NCBI GenBank assembly: GCA_934444735.1
Contig: CAKSDE010000012.1
Span: 1 to 64,000 of the forward strand
Length of the DNA: 64,000 nt
Source of the DNA: an uncultured Clostridia bacterium
GTDB lineage: Bacteria; Bacillota; Clostridia; UBA1381
Reading direction: 5' to 3'
A program made the translations under genes and the position numbers. Under the pieces are notes generated by a model. It was not told where the DNA came from, did not search any database, and saw only the letters and a program-made list of their open reading frames with translations. This document shows positions 61,101 to 64,000 of this stretch, piece after piece. Position 1 is the stretch's first letter. Each line of letters begins with the position of its first letter.

Positions 61101-61806
61101 TTTTTTCTCCTTTTAATTTACCGCCGCACATAACTATTGACTTTTTGCAAAGACTTTCCAAAGAGTCGGTATAGAATGAATCGAGCGGGTGATATTCTTT
61201 ATAGCAGGAAAGCTCGGTGCAGGCAAGAATAGCACCGTCACAGCCGAGTGCTTTTAAATGAGCGTCGATTTTGGCAAAATCCTCGGGATTTCCCTTTTCG
61301 CCCTTTTTAATCTGCTCATATATTATATCCATAACGATTTTTTGAATATCCGCATCGGGATATACCGCCGTGACACCGCGCTCTGCACACTCTTTTTTAT
61401 ATATATCGGCATAAAGCGTGCCGTCGGTTGCAAGTATGCCGATCTTTTTTGCGTCGGGTTTTGCGGCTATTACGTCCTCTATTGAAGATGCGACCATATT
61501 TATGATAGGAATATCCGATTCCGCCTGCAATGCGTGATAAAAGTAATGCGAGGTGTTGCAGGGGATAGCTATTGCGGTGCAGCCGTTTTTGCCGAGCATA
61601 ATAATATCGTCCAAAAGCGCATGGAAAACCTCTTTTGTGTTACCGCTTTTTATTGCGGCGGTTCTGTCGGGGATTTTTGCATGGCTTAAAATTATCATGT
61701 CAATATGCTCCTGGTCGCAGGACGCCTCTGTATTTTCGATAATCATTTTGTATAAAAGCTGTGTTGCCAGCGGCCCCATACCGCCGAGTACGCCGAGTTT
61801 TGACAA
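61090..61806 (-). CDS. Aspartate/glutamate racemase family protein
   Basis: This 238-residue cofactor-independent racemase interconverts L- and D-Asp or Glu through two cysteines, C83 (IPCNTSHYF) and C196 (LACTELSC). It has the RacX/aspartate racemase N-terminus KLGVLGGMGPLAT. The GGMGP start is more typical of aspartate than MurI-type glutamate racemases. It uses a TTG start with TAGGAG about 9 nt upstream. It lies 17 nt after the ATP-grasp gene and overlaps the fusion gene. It probably supplies the D-amino acid for this operon. Confidence 0.88.
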   Translation of the reverse strand: MSKLGVLGGMGPLATQLLYKMIIENTEASCDQEHIDMIILSHAKIPDRTAAIKSGNTKEVFHALLDDIIMLGKNGCTAIAIPCNTSHYFYHALQAESDIPIINMVASSIEDVIAAKPDAKKIGILATDGTLYADIYKKECAERGVTAVYPDADIQKIVMDIIYEQIKKGEKGNPEDFAKIDAHLKALGCDGAILACTELSCYKEYHPLDSFYTDSLESLCKKSIVMCGGKLKGEKNDL

Positions 61807-61823
61807 TTAAATCATCTCCTAAA

Positions 61824-63029
61824 TTATTTCATGTATTTGTGGTATTTCACAAAATGCCCGAGTTGCGATTTGTACAGTCTGAATTTGCGCTCTGGATCGT
61901 TATCAGGTGCAAAAAAGAGCGGATTTACATACTTCTTTTCATGTATCAGGCGCTTCATTCTGCTTTTATAGGTCGGAGCATATTTGAATGCAATTTTTTT
62001 CGGAACTACCATCCAAAGATGCTCATTTCTTGCAATATCCTCTTCGAGCTGCTCGCCCATAACATATTCTTTGACAATCAGCTCGGCGATATTATGCCCC
62101 GAGCCGGTAACGTAAAAATTACTTCTGCCTTGGCGTGTATTTATTTCAAAAGCTTTATATTTGTTGTCGCGTGTATCGTATTTTATGTCGAAGTTTGAAA
62201 ATCCGACAAATCCGATGCTCTCCAAAAGCTCTTTAAAGCTGTCCATGAGCTGTGCGTCATATTCGGTTATTATTACCGCATGATTTCCGATACCGTATGG
62301 GGTGTGCTCTTCCAAAAGCACGTGTCCGAGGCACATCATTTTAACCTTGGCATTTCTGTCCGAGTACGAGGTAAGAACGCGCATAAAGGTATCGTCTCCG
62401 GGGATAAACTCCTGGATTATCATATGATCCTGGTAGCCTGCGTCATATACGGCGCGTATTGTCTTTTTGAGTTCTTCTTCCGAATCAAGCTTAAACACCT
62501 TTTTCTGTCCGTCAAATTTGTGCTTATAATACTCAACTTGATTTGCAGGCTTTAAGATATACGGAGGGTCAAAATGCAGCGTTATATCATCACGGCTGTA
62601 TACTGTGGCGATACAGGTCGCCGGAAACGCAATGCCGTGTTTTTCGCAGAGCGCATAGAATTTTTCCTTATCCATCAGATTTTCGAGAAAATCATAATCG
62701 GAATAGGGAGCGATGACATTTGCGCGGAGTTGATCCTTTGATGTGGCAATGCATTTTACGTAATTATCACCGCAGCCGAGCGCAATTATACGCTTGTCTG
62801 CGTGAATTTTGGCATAGTCGTTTAAAACTTCGAGTAAAATCTCGGGTGTATCGAGATCCTTGACTTCTGTAAAATCAATCATCTTGCTTTTATAGCACGG
62901 ACCGTATAAAGCCTTGCCGAATACCTTCGATTGAACGCTGTACTTTTCATAAAACGCGCGCGCAACGCTGTATACATTTATATCATTCCCGAAAAGCACG
63001 GGAATAAATTTCTGTTCGGTAAATTTCAT
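61824..63029 (-). CDS. ATP-grasp carboxylate-amine ligase, D-aspartate-ligase-like
   Basis: This 401-residue ATP-grasp enzyme has an N-terminal pre-ATP domain (FIPVLFGNDINVYSVARAFY). The nucleotide-binding segment is YILKPANQVEYY. MIIQEFIPGDDTFMRVLTSY, a Gly-rich GIGNHAVIIT and the metal-binding FEINTRQGRSNFY complete the fold. The C-terminal roughly 60 residues are basic. Size and neighbours (racemase, MurE-like) match Asl-type D-aspartate ligases, which attach D-Asp to the side-chain amine of peptidoglycan Lys. Other carboxylate-amine ligations are possible. The start is the ATG at 63029 with GGAAGGA. It is the first gene of its operon. Confidence 0.8.
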   Translation of the reverse strand: MKFTEQKFIPVLFGNDINVYSVARAFYEKYSVQSKVFGKALYGPCYKSKMIDFTEVKDLDTPEILLEVLNDYAKIHADKRIIALGCGDNYVKCIATSKDQLRANVIAPYSDYDFLENLMDKEKFYALCEKHGIAFPATCIATVYSRDDITLHFDPPYILKPANQVEYYKHKFDGQKKVFKLDSEEELKKTIRAVYDAGYQDHMIIQEFIPGDDTFMRVLTSYSDRNAKVKMMCLGHVLLEEHTPYGIGNHAVIITEYDAQLMDSFKELLESIGFVGFSNFDIKYDTRDNKYKAFEINTRQGRSNFYVTGSGHNIAELIVKEYVMGEQLEEDIARNEHLWMVVPKKIAFKYAPTYKSRMKRLIHEKKYVNPLFFAPDNDPERKFRLYKSQLGHFVKYHKYMK

Positions 63030-63073
63030 TTTATCCTTCCTTTCACAAAACAATTAAAATCCCATTATAACAT

Positions 63074-63102
63074 ATTATAGTATTAAATTGAAAAAAAATC
63101 AA
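63074..63102 (-). promoter_or_regulatory. Promoter of the ATP-grasp/racemase/MurE-ArgB operon
   Basis: TTGATT (63097-63102), 17 bp, TATAAT (63074-63079) on the minus strand. Confidence 0.75.
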
Positions 63103-63122
63103 GTCCTTTGTGAAAAATAAAT

Positions 63123-63147
63123 CCAAGTAAGGCAAAGCCTTACTTGG
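63123..63147 (-). terminator. Terminator of the leucine-rich-repeat gene
   Basis: Perfect hairpin CCAAGTAAGGC-AAA-GCCTTACTTGG, followed on the minus strand by ATTTATTTTT. A second stem, CCGCAAAA/TTTTGCGG, lies closer to the stop (about 63176-63197). Confidence 0.8.
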
Positions 63148-63200
63148 AAATTTAGCTGCACATTTCAATTTTTGCCCGCAAAAATCGGCTTTTGCGGTAT

Positions 63201-64000
63201 TTATTTTAATTTTTTGACATTACATACAGGCGACAGACTGCCAAGGCTTTCCCAAATCATAACTTTTGCGTTTGTATAGGCTTTTGACGGTGTGAAGGTG
63301 ATTTCTCGGCTGTTTTCGCTATATTCACCCGATTGCTGTACTTCGACCAATCTATCGCCGTCATAAAGCGCAAGGATAACGTTCTTGCCGTCGGCTATGT
63401 TTATCACCTTGACGAGGATATTTTTTCCGCCCTCGGAATGTTTTGCACTTATGCCGCAGCAAAAAATAATGTTTGCATTGGTTAAAACATTTTTTCCGTC
63501 ACCTATTACTTCGCCCCAATCCTCCGTGCTTCCGATATAATTAACCTTCATTGATTCCCGGCATCTTTCAAATGCATTTTCGCCGATTATCAGCACGCTG
63601 TTCGGGATTGTTATACTTGTTAAAGCTGAGCAGTCGAAAAAAGTGTTATCACAGATTTTTTCCACGCCGTCCGGAATTATTATGCTTTTTAAGCCTGAGC
63701 AATATAAAAATGCGTCATTGCCGATGCTTGTTACACTGTCCGGGATTGTTACGGCTGTTAAATTAAAGCAGCGCTCAAATGCTCCGGCAGCAATACTTGT
63801 TACACTGTCGGGGATTGCAAATGAGGTGTCCGTTTTTTCTTGTGGGAAACGTATAATCTCTGTTTTTTCTTTGTCGTATAAAATGCCGTCCTCGGAGCAG
63901 TAAGCGGGATTATCCGTATTAACGTTTATGCTTTTCAAATCAAAGCAGGTATAAAATGCACATTCGCCGATATTTGTTACGCTTTTCGGAATGTTTATAC
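63201..64000 (-). CDS. BspA-type leucine-rich-repeat surface protein, partial at 5' end
   Basis: About 266 residues of the C-terminal part are visible; the frame is open to the window edge. Repeats of the LRR_5/BspA kind recur every 23 residues: IPDSVTSIAAGAFERCFNLT, IPDSVTSIGNDAFLYCSGLK and IPNSVLIIGENAFERCRE. More upstream are IPKSVTNIGECAFYTCFDLK. A TTG at 63938 could start translation, but the repeat continues unbroken beyond it, so it is not the true start. The C-terminus (ILALYDGDRLVEVQQSG ... KVMIWESLGSLSPV) is the shared secreted-protein module. It is probably cell-surface exposed and binds host or glycan ligands. Confidence 0.85.
   Translation of the reverse strand, partial: INIPKSVTNIGECAFYTCFDLKSINVNTDNPAYCSEDGILYDKEKTEIIRFPQEKTDTSFAIPDSVTSIAAGAFERCFNLTAVTIPDSVTSIGNDAFLYCSGLKSIIIPDGVEKICDNTFFDCSALTSITIPNSVLIIGENAFERCRESMKVNYIGSTEDWGEVIGDGKNVLTNANIIFCCGISAKHSEGGKNILVKVINIADGKNVILALYDGDRLVEVQQSGEYSENSREITFTPSKAYTNAKVMIWESLGSLSPVCNVKKLK

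Noticed and set aside
63201..63938. TTG at 63938 as the start of the leucine-rich-repeat protein
   Set aside because: The repeat pattern continues in frame to the window edge, so the gene is truncated by the window rather than starting there.
1..64000. CRISPR arrays, prophage or IS transposases
   Set aside because: No regularly spaced direct repeats with unique spacers, no phage structural genes and no transposase frames were seen; the only mobile-like DNA is the small MITE-like element.

Overview
The window is 64 kb of a low-to-moderate GC chromosome from a Gram-positive, endospore-forming anaerobe-type bacterium. The evidence is a LigA-type ligase next to a YunB-like sporulation gene, Firmicutes-style ribosome binding sites, sigma-A promoters with 17-bp spacers, three S-layer homology (SLH) proteins and a Feo iron system. 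Class Clostridia is the best guess, probably a gut plant- or host-glycan degrader (inference; no 16S gene is present).

Layout. 1-330: three tRNA genes (Thr, Tyr, Ala). 421-756: an unannotated minus-strand RNA unit with its own promoter and terminator and no ORF. 834-3949: minus-strand AraC regulator, short-chain dehydrogenase and FAD oxidoreductase. 4143-27847: a uronate-containing polysaccharide locus. It has an intracellular heparinase II/III-like lyase, a GH1 glycosidase and an AraC regulator. It also has four very large secreted proteins (SLH; SGNH plus beta-helix; triple-repeat; beta-helix plus CBM-like) and a smaller SLH protein. It ends with a tightly coupled GH5-like, mannonate dehydratase and GH88 operon. 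Together these could bind a polysaccharide at the cell surface, cut it, remove unsaturated uronic acids inside the cell and feed mannonate towards KDG. No sugar transporter lies in the window.

27903-42846: an NhaC-type antiporter behind a long structured leader, a 1563-residue secreted protein, a membrane-anchored protein with an SLH protein, a pyridoxamine kinase, an amino-acid ABC transporter with an internal intrinsic terminator, a radical SAM protein and a YnbB-family PLP enzyme. 42966-51366: housekeeping genes hisS, aspS, yunB, ligA, an M20 peptidase and an HtrA protease. 51482-55153 (minus): feoA, feoB, a Cys-rich FeoB-associated peptide and a ClC channel, all joined by 4-base ATGA overlaps. 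55314-57010: a HAD phosphatase, rplM and rpsI. 57063-57624 holds two gene remnants. 57617-58306 is a GT51 transglycosylase, followed by a 107-bp tandem repeat.

58743-63029 (minus) is the most unusual part. An ATP-grasp ligase resembling D-aspartate ligases, an Asp/Glu racemase and a fused MurE-like/acetylglutamate-kinase-like protein lie in one operon. This suggests a dedicated route for a non-standard amino acid in peptidoglycan or a related peptide. The window ends inside a secreted leucine-rich-repeat protein.

Two things cut across the regions. First, a short C-terminal beta-rich module ending in a W-x-x-L/M-x-P-type motif recurs in four secreted proteins. Second, several dispersed non-coding repeat families sit between genes: a palindromic terminator with a CAATTG centre in six copies, a CCGGAACGCAAG repeat in three copies, a MITE-like element and a CTCGGAGTA...TACGCCGTCG motif.
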